Positions 14,434-25,581 of a stretch of DNA of 36,473 nucleotides are shown here, in pieces. Location: positions 1 through 36,473 of the forward strand of contig JANWYQ010000073.1 of the NCBI GenBank assembly GCA_025055015.1. The letters run 5' to 3'. Position 1 is the first letter of the stretch; each line of letters starts with the position of its first letter. Source of the stretch: Caldilineales bacterium. Its GTDB lineage: Bacteria; Chloroflexota; Anaerolineae; JAAEKA01. The position numbers and the translations under genes are program-made. The notes beneath the pieces were generated by a model that was not told where the DNA came from, searched no databases, and saw nothing but the letters and a program-made list of their open reading frames with translations.

Positions 14434-14518
14434 AGAACTCCCGGTGTGCTTCAACGGAGGTCGGGCAAGGTTGTCTCAGAGGGACGCCCCCTGGGCAGCC
14501 CCGGTCGGACGCGGCGGA

Positions 14519-15322
14519 TCAGCCCAGCCAGCGCTTGCGGCGGCGGTAGTGCTTGACGTCGCGATAGCTCTTGCGCTCGCCCAGCTGGGTCAAGCCCAAG
14601 TAGAACTCCTTGACGTCCTCGTTCTGGGCCATCTGCTCCGAGGGGCCGTCCAGCACGACGCGGCCGTTCTCCATGATGTAGGCGTAGTCCGCCACGTCCA
14701 GAGCGATGCGCGCGTTCTGTTCCACCAGCAGGATGGACACGCCGCTCTCTTGGCGGATCTGGCGCACGATGGAGAAGATCTCGTCCACGATCAGCGGCGC
14801 CAGGCCCAGGGAGGGCTCGTCCAGCATCATCAGCCGGGGGTGGGCCATCAGGGCGCGGCCGATGACGAGCATCTGCTGCTCGCCGCCGGAGAGAAAGCCG
14901 CTGGTGCGGCGACGCAGGTCGCGCAGCCGGGGGAAGTAGGTGTAGACCTGCTCCAGGTCCGCAGCCAGGTTGCCCACGCCGTTGCGGCCGGAGCGCCCCA
15001 CCGCGCCGATCACCAAGTTTTCCTCCACCGTTAGGTGGCGGAAGAGGCGGCGCCCCTCCATTACCTGGACGATGCCCAGGCGCACGATCTCCTCCGGCGG
15101 CAGGTGCTGGATGCGCTGGCCGTCGAACTCGATGCTGCCGCGCGTGACCTTGCCCTCCTGGGTGCGGAGCAGGCCGGAGATGGCGCGCAGCGTGGTGGTC
15201 TTGCCGGCGCCGTTGGCGCCCAGCAGGGCGACGATCTTGCCCGGCGGCACCTCCAGCGACACCCCGCGCAGGACCAGCACCACGTCGCTGTAGACGACCT
15301 CGACGTTCGTGAGCTTGAGCAT
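14519..15322 (-). CDS. livF: LIV-type ABC transporter ATP-binding protein LivF
   Basis: A 267-residue ATPase of the HAAT/LIV family. Walker A is GANGAGKTT (about 34-42), the signature is FLSGGEQQMLVIGRAL, Walker B is LMMLDEPSLGL and the switch His lies near LLVEQNARIA. This is the LivF version. It provides energy for uptake by the LivHM permease together with LivG. ATG 15322 has no visible ribosome site; upstream is a run of GGTGATC-type repeats. The gene sits between livK and the PaaK-like gene. The C-terminal tail (KSYRDVKHYRRRKRWLG) is basic, as is common in this family when linked to CoA ligases. Confidence 0.92.
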   Translation of the reverse strand: MLKLTNVEVVYSDVVLVLRGVSLEVPPGKIVALLGANGAGKTTTLRAISGLLRTQEGKVTRGSIEFDGQRIQHLPPEEIVRLGIVQVMEGRRLFRHLTVEENLVIGAVGRSGRNGVGNLAADLEQVYTYFPRLRDLRRRTSGFLSGGEQQMLVIGRALMAHPRLMMLDEPSLGLAPLIVDEIFSIVRQIRQESGVSILLVEQNARIALDVADYAYIMENGRVVLDGPSEQMAQNEDVKEFYLGLTQLGERKSYRDVKHYRRRKRWLG

Positions 15323-15476
15323 AGTCGGTGAACGGTGAAGGACGAGCGGTGATCGGTGATCGGTGATCGGTAAACGGGGGACGCTTCCCCGAGATCCGGG
15401 CCACGCCCTGCCCGTCTACCGATCACCGCTAGACCACGGTTTGGTCACCGATCTTCCGATCTATCGGCCCGCCGGC
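15323..15476 (-). repeat. livK-livF gap with 7-base tandem repeats
   Basis: The 154-base gap contains a run of GGTGATC units (15349-15372: three close copies, then GGTAAAC), flanked by looser GGTGAAC/GGTGAAGG copies. A partial inverted copy (CCGATCACCG) lies near 15418-15428. There is no gene or clear terminator. It looks like a degenerate microsatellite of the kind seen in other gaps of this genome. Confidence 0.6.
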
Positions 15477-16874
15477 CTACTTCTTCGGCCGCAGGTCGGG
15501 CGCCTGGGTCCAGTCCTGGAGCACCACGAACTTGTCGGGGCCGCCCTGGATCTGGCGGATCTGCGCCTCGCGCGGCGCGCGATAGCCGTCGCGGTAGTCC
15601 ACGCGGAAGACGCCGTTGAGCGGCTGATGCGCGCCCAGCGCGATCAGGGCATCGTGCACGGCCTCGCCGCTCAGGTTCTCGTAGCCCACCGTGTCAATGG
15701 CCTTTTGGATGGCGGTGCGCGCCAGGTCCAAGCCGGCCACCAGCAACAGGTAGCCTACGTTCTGCTGCCGCCGGTCGCGGTTGTTGTCCTTGAAGACCTT
15801 GTGGGCGAACTGGACGCCGGGGTTGTCCACGTCGGTCCACCAGAGGTAGGGGAAGGCCGTGATGAGGCCGACGGCGTAGCTGGGGTCGGCCAGGAAGGCG
15901 TAGGTGGCCAGGTCCATGGCCCAGTTGGGGCCGGCCACGATGAACTCGTCGCGGATGCCCAGGCTGTGCAGGTCGTTGAGGATTACGGCCGGGCCGAAGG
16001 CCAGGGTGTTGGTCCAGATCACGTTGGCGCCGGCCGCCTGGGCGGTCAGGATGGCGGCGGTGGTGTCGGCCGTCGGCACGGGGTCGTAGGTCTCCTCGGC
16101 CACCACCTCGATGCCCAGCTCTTGCAGGTAGGCGCGGCTCTCGTCGGTGAGTGCGCCCTTGCCGAAGGCGGTAGGCCAGGTGATCATGGCCACCTTGATG
16201 TCGTCGCCCGCGTTCTTGGGCTTCACGGTGGCCCAGTTGTCCTTGAGGTACTTCATCACCAGGCCGAACTGGTCGGGGTAGATGGGGCCGAGGCCGAAGA
16301 CGTAGCCGGAGTCCTGGTAGAAGGCCTTGGCGCTCAGGCCGGCGGTGAGGGTGGGGATCTTGTCCTCCTTCATGCGGGAGGCCAGGGCTTCCACGTCGCC
16401 GGAGCCGTAGGTGATCACCAGCAGCATGTTGGGGTCCTGGCTCTTGAACCGCTCGTACGCGGCCACGGCCTCGTCCACCTTGCCGCCGGTGTCGGCGAAC
16501 TTGATCTCCAGCTTGGCGCCGTAGATGCCGCCCTGCTCGTTAATGGCCTTGGCCATGTCCTCGGCGCCCAGCACCAAGGGCGTGGTGATGGCCGCCAGCG
16601 GGCCGGAGAGGTCGCCGAAGTGGTAGATGGTGATGGTCTTGCCGGTGAGGTCGGGCGGGCCGCTGGGCGCCGGGGTGGGCGTGGGCGGCTCAGGCGTCGG
16701 CGTCGGCGGCACTGGCGTGGGCGTGGGCGGGACAGGGGTGGGAGTGGGCGGCACCGGCGTCGGCGTAGGCGGGACGGGGGTGGGCGTGGGCGCGGGCGTG
16801 GCCTGGGGAGCGCACGCGCCGAGCAGCGCGACCACCAACAGCAGGGTCACGAGGACGAGCGAACGGCGGGACAT
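15477..16874 (-). CDS. livK: LIV-type substrate-binding lipoprotein LivK
   Basis: 465 residues. The lipobox LLGAC places the lipid-anchored Cys at residue 21. A spacer of tandem PPTPTPV units (about residues 24-70) then lifts the binding domain away from the membrane. The binding domain is a type I periplasmic-binding fold (Peripla_BP_6), starting ITIYHFGDLSGPLA and including GAEDMAKAINEQGGIYGAKLEI. The ligand cannot be read; the flanking CoA-ligase genes suggest an organic acid. ATG 16874 has AAAGGAGGAG upstream; an ATG 18 bases earlier is less likely. It is the fifth gene of the operon, 118 bases after livM. Confidence 0.9.
   Translation of the reverse strand: MSRRSLVLVTLLLVVALLGACAPQATPAPTPTPVPPTPTPVPPTPTPVPPTPTPVPPTPTPEPPTPTPAPSGPPDLTGKTITIYHFGDLSGPLAAITTPLVLGAEDMAKAINEQGGIYGAKLEIKFADTGGKVDEAVAAYERFKSQDPNMLLVITYGSGDVEALASRMKEDKIPTLTAGLSAKAFYQDSGYVFGLGPIYPDQFGLVMKYLKDNWATVKPKNAGDDIKVAMITWPTAFGKGALTDESRAYLQELGIEVVAEETYDPVPTADTTAAILTAQAAGANVIWTNTLAFGPAVILNDLHSLGIRDEFIVAGPNWAMDLATYAFLADPSYAVGLITAFPYLWWTDVDNPGVQFAHKVFKDNNRDRRQQNVGYLLLVAGLDLARTAIQKAIDTVGYENLSGEAVHDALIALGAHQPLNGVFRVDYRDGYRAPREAQIRQIQGGPDKFVVLQDWTQAPDLRPKK
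16685..16800 (-). repeat. Repeats encoding the PPTPTPV linker of LivK
   Basis: Five to six imperfect 21-base units within livK. The codons differ between copies while the residues (Pro-Pro-Thr-Pro-Thr-Pro-Val/Glu) stay the same, which indicates selection on the protein. Such spacers are common on Chloroflexota surface lipoproteins. Confidence 0.7.
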
Positions 16875-16992
16875 GGGTTCTCCTCCTTTCATGGGGATGC
16901 GGATTGAGACACAACACGGCCAGCGGGCCGCGTGCCTACCGGGATAAGGTCGAGGCCGGGCCGGGAGGCTCCCCGCCCAAGCGCACAGCAGG

Positions 16993-18054
16993 TTAGTGAG
17001 AGAAGGGCCGCAGCCGCCAAGCGGCCTTCATCAGCTTCCAACGATGGGCGAGCCCGCGCGGCTCGAAGATCAGGAAGAGCATCAGCACCACGCCGAAGAA
17101 GAGGGGGCGCAGCGCCTGCACCGTGCTAGCAGCCGTGCCGGGAAAGATGGTGGCGACGGTGGGCCCGGCGACGGTAGCCAGCTCCAGGATCAGCAGCACC
17201 AGCACCGTGCCGAGGATCGGCCCGAGGCTGGTGCCCAGGCCGCCTACCACCAACATGCCCATGAGCAGCACCGAGTCGGTGAGGTTGAAGGTCTCCGAGT
17301 TCAGGTGGCGCAGGTGATGGGCGAAGAGGCTGCCGGAGAGCCCTGCGTACACCGCGGCCAGGAAGAAGGCCTGTAGCTTGTACTTGAACAGGTTGATGCC
17401 CAGCAGCTCCGCGGCCAGGTCCTGGTCTCGGATGGCCACCAACGCCCGCCCCAGCCGGGAGCGGGCGACGTTGTGGGCGACCACGGTGGTCACCACCAGC
17501 ACCGACAGGCTCAGGTAGAGGTAGCGGGTGGGCGCGTTGAAAACGATCCCCAGGACCTCCGGCGGCGGCACATTGAGGCCTTGGGTGCCGTTTAGCACCT
17601 TGGGGAAGGCGTTGCGCACGAACCAGGGGATGATGAACTGCGCCGCCAGGGTGCTCATGGCCAGGTAGAACCCCTTGACCCGCAGGGAGGGCAGGCCGAA
17701 GATCAGCCCGACGAGGCCGGCGCCCAGGGCCGCCAGCGGCAGGGCCAGCAGGAAGGGTAGGCCGGCGTGGATCATCAGCAGCGCGGAGATATAGCCGCCC
17801 GTGGTCATGAAGGCTGCTTGGCCCAGAGAGATCTGTCCGGTGTACCCGGTCAGGATGTTCAGGCCCTGGACGGCGACGATGGTCATGGCCGCGCGGTTGA
17901 CAAAGGAGACCAGGCTGGGGCTGGCGTAGAGGGGGAGGGCGTAGAGGGCCAGCAGAAAGAGCCCCAGCGCGATCCACTGCCACCGCCGCCGAATGGTGGC
18001 CATGTCGTAGGCGTAGCTTTGGTCGAACTCGCCGGCCGGTCGAAGCACTGCCAT
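16993..18054 (-). CDS. livM: LIV-type ABC transporter permease LivM
   Basis: A 353-residue integral membrane protein with about nine to ten hydrophobic segments (first near 31-47). Family landmarks are GYTGQISLGQAAFMTTGGYISALL, FGLPSLRVKGFYLAMSTLAAQF and, near the C-terminus, VVGGLGTSLGPILGTVLVLL. It forms the membrane channel with LivH. ATG 18054 has AGGA upstream and lies 21 bases after the livH stop. The N-terminal 20 residues are a hydrophilic cytoplasmic lead. Confidence 0.93.
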   Translation of the reverse strand: MAVLRPAGEFDQSYAYDMATIRRRWQWIALGLFLLALYALPLYASPSLVSFVNRAAMTIVAVQGLNILTGYTGQISLGQAAFMTTGGYISALLMIHAGLPFLLALPLAALGAGLVGLIFGLPSLRVKGFYLAMSTLAAQFIIPWFVRNAFPKVLNGTQGLNVPPPEVLGIVFNAPTRYLYLSLSVLVVTTVVAHNVARSRLGRALVAIRDQDLAAELLGINLFKYKLQAFFLAAVYAGLSGSLFAHHLRHLNSETFNLTDSVLLMGMLVVGGLGTSLGPILGTVLVLLILELATVAGPTVATIFPGTAASTVQALRPLFFGVVLMLFLIFEPRGLAHRWKLMKAAWRLRPFSH

Positions 18055-18075
18055 GGTGAACTTCCTAGTTGCCCT

Positions 18076-18992
18076 CTAGATGCGCTCCACGCGCTTGCGG
18101 CCGAAGAGGCCCTCGGGGCGGATCAACAGGACGATCATGAGCACGATGTAGGGCACGATCTCGGCGGCGTTGCGCACAAGCTGCACCTTGGAGGCCGACA
18201 CTGCGCCTTGCGAGAGCCCGATCAGCAGGCCGCCCACGATCACGCCGGGGATGGAGTCCAGGCCACCCAGCAACACCGCCGGAAAGGCTGCCAGCACCAC
18301 GATGGAGAGGCTCACGTCCAGGCCGCTGGAGGTAGCCAGCAGGATGCCGCCGGTGGTGGCCACCACGCCGGCCAGGGCCCAGGAGATGCCGAAGATGCGG
18401 TTGATGCGCAGGCCGATGCCCTGGGCCAGCTCATGGTCCTCGGAGGTGGCGCGCATGGCCAGGCCGGTGCGGGTGAACTGGAACAGCAAGGCGATCAGCG
18501 CCACGCCGACGATGGCCACCACAAAGGACCACACCAGGTTCTGCTTGAGGATGAGGATCACCTGCCGCTCGTTGATGACCCAAGGGGTGACGATGCGGTA
18601 GGGGTTGCCGGCGGCGAAGAGCTGAGGGAAGTTGCGCTGCGCGCCGCCGAAGAGCAGGAGCGACAGGCCCTGCAGCGCCTGCCCCAGGGCCAGGGTCATC
18701 AGGATAATGGCCAGCAGCGGCTGGCCGGTCATGGGGCGCAGGGCCACCCGCTCGATGGCCAGGCCCAGGAGGGCGGAGAAGGCCAGCGCCAGCGGGATGG
18801 CCGCCCACATGGGCAGGCCGCGCTCCACCGCCAGCCACCAGGTCACCAGGGTGCCCAGCAGCATCATCTGGCCCTGCGCAAAGTTGAAGATGTAGGAGGC
18901 CTTGAAGATGAGCACCAGTCCCAGGGCCATCAGGGCGATGGGCCCGCCGGCCAGCAGGCCGGACACGGCAAACTGGGGGAGCAACTGCCAGT

Positions 18993-18996
<4 letters not shown>
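18076..18996 (-). CDS. livH: LIV-type ABC transporter permease LivH
   Basis: 306 residues with about eight hydrophobic segments. The start MNWQLLPQFAVSGLLAGGPIALMALGLVLI and the following SYIFNFAQGQMMLLG are typical of LivH, as is VVLAAFPAVLLGGLDSIPGVIVGGLLIG. It partners LivM. The frame is open to 19353, but ATG 18996 overlaps the stop of the preceding acyl-CoA ligase by four bases (ATGA) and has GAGGTGGAAG upstream, so that start is chosen. The overlap implies translational coupling of a ligase to a transporter subunit. Confidence 0.93.
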
Positions 18997-20927
<1,931 letters not shown>

Positions 20928-20950
20928 GGGAGCGGTCGGCGTCCTTCGGG

Positions 20951-21730
20951 TCAAGCATGCTCCTGGCCTAGGTAGGCCTTGATGACCTCTGGGTTGCGCT
21001 TGATCTCGTCGGGCGGGCCCTCCGCGATCTTGCGGCCGAAGTCCAACACCACCACCCGGTCGGCGATGTCCATCACCAGGCCCATGTCGTGCTCGATCAG
21101 CACGATGCTCACGTCCCGCTGCTCGTGGATGTCCAGGATGTAGCGGGCCATGGCCTCCTTCTCCTCCTGGTTCATGCCGGTCATCGGCTCGTCCAGCAGC
21201 AGGAGGCGGGGCTCCAACGCCAGGGCGCGGCCGAGCTCCACCCGCTTGCGCAGGCCGTGGGGCAGCGCGCCCACGGTGGCCTTGCGGATGGGTTCCATCT
21301 CTAAGAACTTGATGATCTCCTCCACCACGCGGCGATGGTGCAGGTCCTCCCGATGGGCAAAGCCCCAGTAGAGGACGCATTCCAACAGGCCAGAGCGCAT
21401 GTGGACGTGCCGGGCGGCCATCAGGTTGTCCAGGGTGCTCAGGCCGGTGTAGAGGGCGATGTTCTGAAAGGTGCGGGCGATGCCCAGGCTGGCGATGCGG
21501 TGCGGAGGGACGCGAGTGAGGTCGCGGCCGTTGAAGAGGATGCGACCCGAGGAGGGCTTGTAGAAGTTGCTGATGCAGTTCAGAAGGCTGGTCTTCCCCG
21601 CCCCGTTGGGGCCGATGATGGCGAGGATCTCGCGCGGGCGCACGTGCAGGCTCACCTCGTCAAGGGCCCGCACGCGGCCAAAGTCTAAGGTGACCGACTC
21701 CACCGAGAGGACAGGCGACGATGCGTCCAC
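20951..21730 (-). CDS. livG: LIV-type ABC transporter ATP-binding protein LivG
   Basis: 259 residues from the GTG at 21730, which has AAGGAGG just upstream; an ATG at 21772 would add 14 residues but has no ribosome site. Walker A is IGPNGAGKTSLLN, Walker B is LLLLDEPMTGM, and the signature is the divergent LPHGLRKRVELGRAL, within the range for LivG. The H-loop is LIEHDMGLVM. The C-terminal IKAYLGQEHA is the LivG tail. First gene of the seven-gene operon, with a consensus-like promoter upstream. Confidence 0.92.
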   Translation of the reverse strand: MDASSPVLSVESVTLDFGRVRALDEVSLHVRPREILAIIGPNGAGKTSLLNCISNFYKPSSGRILFNGRDLTRVPPHRIASLGIARTFQNIALYTGLSTLDNLMAARHVHMRSGLLECVLYWGFAHREDLHHRRVVEEIIKFLEMEPIRKATVGALPHGLRKRVELGRALALEPRLLLLDEPMTGMNQEEKEAMARYILDIHEQRDVSIVLIEHDMGLVMDIADRVVVLDFGRKIAEGPPDEIKRNPEVIKAYLGQEHA

Positions 21731-21856
21731 GCTGCCTCCTTGCCAGCGCGCCGTAAGGTCGAGACGGAGCATCAGACCGAACGAAAGGCGACGGCGTCCG
21801 TGGCACGGAGTGGCTGTTGGGACGGACCGCGGGACGCTGTCTGCCGATTGCGGCGC

Positions 21857-21885
21857 AGTTTATAGAGTTCTCTTGGAATTGTCAA
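21857..21885 (-). promoter_or_regulatory. Promoter of the liv/CoA-ligase operon
   Basis: On the minus strand TTGACA (21885-21880), 17 bases, TAAACT (21862-21857). The predicted start is near 21850, giving a leader of about 120 bases before the livG GTG. Confidence 0.75.
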
Positions 21886-21915
21886 ATGTTCAACACTATC
21901 TCAGGTTCAAATGGG

Positions 21916-21966
21916 CACAAGTAGTTCACGATATCAGGGCGCGCGTGACACAAGTTGTTCACCGAT
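21916..21966 (-). promoter_or_regulatory. Pair of direct repeats upstream of the liv promoter
   Basis: On the minus strand GTGAACAACTTGTG (in 21949-21966) and GTGAACTACTTGTG (in 21916-21932). The two copies are 33 bases apart, about three helical turns, and end about 30 bases upstream of the -35. This is the layout of activator-binding sites. The binding protein is unknown. Confidence 0.5.
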
Positions 21967-22030
21967 GGCGGGCCGCCTGGCGGAGCGGGGCCGGTTAGGA
22001 TCTGAGACGTCCAGGTGTGGCCGGCGCGAG

Positions 22031-22074
22031 AAAAAAAGCCCCCCGCCCGGTCGCCGGCGGCGAGGGCGGGGGGC
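22031..22074 (-). terminator. Terminator of the glycine cleavage operon
   Basis: On the minus strand AGCCCCCCGCCC pairs with GGGCGGGGGGCT (12 bp, with extra pairing inside) and is followed by seven T residues (22037-22031). It lies 31 bases after the gcvPB stop. Confidence 0.92.
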
Positions 22075-22104
22075 TAGTGGGCGGAAGTCGCCGGTGCGGA
22101 TGTC

Positions 22105-23616
22105 CTACAGACGGCAGAGGATGGGCTCGCGGGCGGCGCGCACCTCGTCCAGCCGCCGAACCGGCGCGTGGTGGGGCGCCTCCTTGAGCAGCTGCGGGTT
22201 CTCGCGCGCTTCCTGGGCGATCTTAATCAGCGTGTCGGCGAACGCGTCCAGGGTGGCCTTGCTCTCGGTCTCCGTGGGCTCGATCATTAGGGCTTCCTTG
22301 ACGATCAAGGGGAAGTAGACCGTCGGCGGGTGGAAGCCGTAGTCAATCAGCCGCTTGGCGATGTCCATGGTGTGCACGTCGGGCGCGCCGGCGATGATGC
22401 CCTGGGCCACGAACTCGTGCATGCAGGTGCGTTCGCCGTAGGCCACCGGGTAGGAGCCCTCCTGCTGCAGCCGCGCCTTCAGGTAGTTGGCGTTCAGGAC
22501 GGCGTTCTCCGCCACCCGGCGCAGGCCCTCGGCGCCGTGCATGCGGATGTAGGTGTAGGCGCGCACCAGCACCCCGAAGTTGCCGTGGAAGGCCTTGACG
22601 CGGCCGATGGACTTGGGCGGCATGTACCACACCAGGCGGTAGCCGTTGTGCTCGTGCTGGTGCTCTTCCTCGGCCAGCGGGCCGAGCAGGAAGGGCCCCG
22701 ACCGCTCGTCCTTCTCCAACGCCACGATGGGCCCCGGCAGGAAGTCGGCCAGCTTGGCCACCACGCCCACCGGTCCGGCCCCGGGCCCGCCGCCGCCGTG
22801 AGGCGTGCTGAAGGTCTTGTGCAGGTTGAAGTGCATGACGTCGAAGCCCAGGTGGGCCGGCTTGGCCACGCCTACGATGGCGTTCAGGTTGGCGCCGTCG
22901 CCGTACACCAGCCCGCCCGCCTCGTGCACCAGGCGGGTGACCTCCAGCACGTGCTCCTCGAACAGCCCCAGGGTGTTGGGGTTGGTCAACATCAGCCCCA
23001 CTACGGTGTCGTCCAGGTTGGCCTTCAGGGCCTCCAGGTCCACGTTGCCGCGGCTGTCCGACGGGAGCTCCACCACCTGCAGGCCGGCCATGGTGGTGGT
23101 GGCGGGGTTGGTGCCGTGGGCCGAGTCGGGCACCAGGATCTTGGTGCGCTTAGCGTCCCCGCGGTCCTGGTGGTACTTGCGCATGATCAGCACGCCGGTC
23201 AGCTCGCCATGCGCGCCGGCAGCCGGCTGCAGGGTGACGGCGTCGAAGCCGCTGATCTCGGCCAGGTACGCCTGCAGCTCGTACAGGAGCTGCAGCGCGC
23301 CCTGCACCAGGTCGGGGTCCTGTAGCGGATGGATGTTGGCAAAGCCAGGCATGGCCGCTGCCTTCTCGTTGACCTTGGGGTTGTACTTCATGGTGCAGGA
23401 CCCCAGGGGGTAGAAGGTGGTGTCAATGGCCATGTTCTTCTGGCTCAGCCGCACGAAGTGGCGCACCACGTCCAGCTCGCTGAGCTCGGGCAGCGGGAGG
23501 GCCTCGGCGTCGCGCAGGTAGCCGTCGGGCAAGGGCGCCTCGGGCACGTCCAGCTTGGGCGGCATGGGGCCGTGGCGGCCGGGGGAGGACAGCTCGTAGA
23601 CGGTTGGCTCGATCAT
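22105..23616 (-). CDS. gcvPB: Glycine dehydrogenase (decarboxylating) subunit 2, P-protein C-terminal half
   Basis: 503 residues, the catalytic half of a two-subunit P-protein. It decarboxylates glycine and passes aminomethyl to the lipoyl arm of GcvH. The PLP lysine is K267 in [19 protein letters not shown]. Other landmarks are [14 protein letters not shown] (72-85) and DSAHGTNPA (164-172). The length is normal. It overlaps gcvPA by four bases, so the two subunits are translated together. Split P-proteins are usual in Chloroflexota, Firmicutes, Thermotogae and archaea. Confidence 0.96.
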   Translation of the reverse strand: MIEPTVYELSSPGRHGPMPPKLDVPEAPLPDGYLRDAEALPLPELSELDVVRHFVRLSQKNMAIDTTFYPLGSCTMKYNPKVNEKAAAMPGFANIHPLQDPDLVQGALQLLYELQAYLAEISGFDAVTLQPAAGAHGELTGVLIMRKYHQDRGDAKRTKILVPDSAHGTNPATTTMAGLQVVELPSDSRGNVDLEALKANLDDTVVGLMLTNPNTLGLFEEHVLEVTRLVHEAGGLVYGDGANLNAIVGVAKPAHLGFDVMHFNLHKTFSTPHGGGGPGAGPVGVVAKLADFLPGPIVALEKDERSGPFLLGPLAEEEHQHEHNGYRLVWYMPPKSIGRVKAFHGNFGVLVRAYTYIRMHGAEGLRRVAENAVLNANYLKARLQQEGSYPVAYGERTCMHEFVAQGIIAGAPDVHTMDIAKRLIDYGFHPPTVYFPLIVKEALMIEPTETESKATLDAFADTLIKIAQEARENPQLLKEAPHHAPVRRLDEVRAAREPILCRL

Positions 23617-25004
23617 GGCGCCACCTCCATCTCCAGCTCTAGCTCGCCTGCGAGCTCTGCGGCCTCTGCCAGCGCCTCGACCAGGTCGTCAATCTCCTCG
23701 CGGGTGTTCATCTCGGTCACCGCCACCAACAGGCACTCGCCCAGCTCCGGGTAGTCCTGGGTCAGGTCGTAGCCGGGGATGATGCCCCAGTCCAGCAGGA
23801 GGTGCTCCTTGATGGCCGCCACCGGCACCGGACAGCGCACCACGAACTCCTTGAAGAAGGGCTTCTTGCCGACGATCTCGTAGCCGGGCAGGGTGGAGAT
23901 GCGTGCGGCCGCGTAGTGCGCCTTGTGGTAGCACTGCTCGGCCACGGCGCGCAGGCCCCGCTTGCCCATCACCGACATGTAGATGCAGGCGCGCAGGGCC
24001 ATGAGCCCCTGGTTGGTGCAGATGTTGCTGGTGGCGCGGCCGCGGCGGATGTGCTGCTCGCGGGTGGTCAGGGTGAGCACATAGCCGCGCTGGCCTTCGG
24101 TGTCCACGGTCTCGCCGGCGATGCGGCCGGCGGACTTGCGCACGTCGGCCATGCGCATGGCGAAGAAGCCCAGGTAGGGGCCGCCGAAGCTGAGGGGGAT
24201 GCCCAGGCTCTGGCCCTCGCCCATGACGATGTCCGCGCCGTACTCGCCGGGCGGGGTGAACAGGGCCAGGCTGATGGGGTCCGTGGCCACGGCTAGCATG
24301 GCACCCCTGGCGTGCACGGCGTCGGCCAGGTCCTGCATCTCGGCGGGGCTGTGGAGCTGGCCCAGGAAGTCGGGGTTCTGCACCACCACGCAGGCGGTGT
24401 TCGAGTCGCACAGCGCCAGCAGCGCGTGGAAGTCGTGGTCGCGGGTTTGGTCGCCCACGATGTCCAGCCCCATGCCCTGGGTGTAGGTGCGCACCACGGC
24501 CCGGTACTGGGGATGCAGGGTCGGCGAGAGCACAATCCGCTTGCGCTTGCCCTTGGCCGCGTTGAGGGCCATGATGACGGCCTCGGCGGTGGCGGTGGCG
24601 CCGTCGTAGTGGCTGGCGTTGGCCGCCTCCATGCCGGTGAGGGCCGCGATCATGGTCTGGTACTCGAAGATGGCCTGCAGGGTTCCCTGGCTGGCTTCCG
24701 GCTGGTAGGGGGTGTAGGCGGTGTAGAACTCGGAGCGGCCGGCCAGGAAGTCCACCACGCTGGGGATGAAGTGGCGATAGGCCCCGGCGCCCAGGAAGCT
24801 GGTGAGGTCGTCCAGGGTGTCGTTCTCCTGGCTGAGTGCGCTGAGCTCCCGCAGCACCTCCACCTCGCTCAGCGGCTCCGGCAGGTCAAAGGGCACGTAG
24901 CGGTAGGGCTCTGGGATGTCGTGGAAGAGGTCCTCGATCCGCTCGACGCCGATGGTGGCCAGCATGGCCTGGCGCTCGGCGTCGGTGTTGGCGATAAAGG
25001 GCAT
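23613..25004 (-). CDS. gcvPA: Glycine dehydrogenase (decarboxylating) subunit 1, P-protein N-terminal half
   Basis: 463 residues. The start [31 protein letters not shown] and the stretch [35 protein letters not shown] in the first 100 residues are characteristic; [17 protein letters not shown] lies further on. It forms the heterotetramer with GcvPB. Its ATG shares one base with the gcvH stop (TGATG) and it overlaps gcvPB by four bases, a tightly coupled operon. Confidence 0.96.
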   Translation of the reverse strand: MPFIANTDAERQAMLATIGVERIEDLFHDIPEPYRYVPFDLPEPLSEVEVLRELSALSQENDTLDDLTSFLGAGAYRHFIPSVVDFLAGRSEFYTAYTPYQPEASQGTLQAIFEYQTMIAALTGMEAANASHYDGATATAEAVIMALNAAKGKRKRIVLSPTLHPQYRAVVRTYTQGMGLDIVGDQTRDHDFHALLALCDSNTACVVVQNPDFLGQLHSPAEMQDLADAVHARGAMLAVATDPISLALFTPPGEYGADIVMGEGQSLGIPLSFGGPYLGFFAMRMADVRKSAGRIAGETVDTEGQRGYVLTLTTREQHIRRGRATSNICTNQGLMALRACIYMSVMGKRGLRAVAEQCYHKAHYAAARISTLPGYEIVGKKPFFKEFVVRCPVPVAAIKEHLLLDWGIIPGYDLTQDYPELGECLLVAVTEMNTREEIDDLVEALAEAAELAGELELEMEVAP

Positions 25005-25405
25005 CAGTGGCCTCCTTTCTCCTCCTCCTGGACGAACGCCTCGTAGGCCGCAGCGTCCATCAGGCTGTCCAGCTCGGAGAGGTCGCTGGGGCGGACTTTG
25101 ATGATCCAGGCGCCGTAGGGGTCGCTGTTGAGCAGCTCGGGCGCGTCCGCCAGCGCCTCGTTGACCTCAACGATCTCGCCGCTCACCGGCGCATAGACCT
25201 CCTCGGCGGCCTTCACCGACTCGACGGTGGAATAGACCTGGCCCTGGGTGATGGTGGTGCCTACATCCGGCAGCTCGATGTAGACAACGTCGGACAGCGC
25301 GTGCTGGGCGTAGTCGCTGATGCCACAAGCCACCAGGTCGCCCTCCACGCGCGCCCAGTCGTGGGTCTTGGCGTAGCGAGCCGTGGGATCGTACTTGTAT
25401 GCCAT
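25004..25405 (-). CDS. gcvH: Glycine cleavage system H protein
   Basis: 133 residues. The lipoylated lysine is K65 in TVESVKAAEEVYAPVSG. The rest (KTHDWARVEGDLVACGISDYAQHALSDVVYIELP) is standard H protein. It shuttles the aminomethyl group between P, T and L proteins. The start has AGGAGG upstream. It follows gcvT after a gap of 176 bases filled with short tandem repeats. The L protein gene is not in the window. Confidence 0.96.
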   Translation of the reverse strand: MAYKYDPTARYAKTHDWARVEGDLVACGISDYAQHALSDVVYIELPDVGTTITQGQVYSTVESVKAAEEVYAPVSGEIVEVNEALADAPELLNSDPYGAWIIKVRPSDLSELDSLMDAAAYEAFVQEEEKGGH

Positions 25406-25581
25406 GAAAGCCTCCTGGGTTGGGAAAGAAGTGGGTAAGTTGGTAAATGGGTAGATTGGTAAACCGGTAAATTGGTAGAGTGGTAGAGCGGCAGGGTGGT
25501 GTCGGCAAGGGGTGAGCGGGCGCCTCGACTGATGACAGGCGAGGGTGGCTCAACCACCCGTTGCCGTTGGCCGTTCACCGG
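25406..25581 (-). repeat. gcvT-gcvH gap with degenerate 8-base tandem repeats
   Basis: On the plus strand from about 25431 to 25505 the sequence has an 8-base period of the form GGTAAATT/GGTAGAGT, with about nine imperfect units. The rest holds GGTCACCGG-like fragments. No gene, terminator or promoter is clear. The repeat splits an otherwise tightly packed operon. Confidence 0.7.

Noticed and set aside
15341-15372. CRISPR array
   Set aside because: The repeat unit is only seven bases and there are no spacers or cas genes; the same holds for the 8-base repeats at 25431-25505.
15363-16907. Long plus-strand frame antisense to livK, and similar long antisense frames at 19068-20975 and 8849-10207
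   Set aside because: They lie opposite clear genes, are rich in Gly/His/Val/Gln as expected for the antisense of G+C-rich genes, and show no domain.
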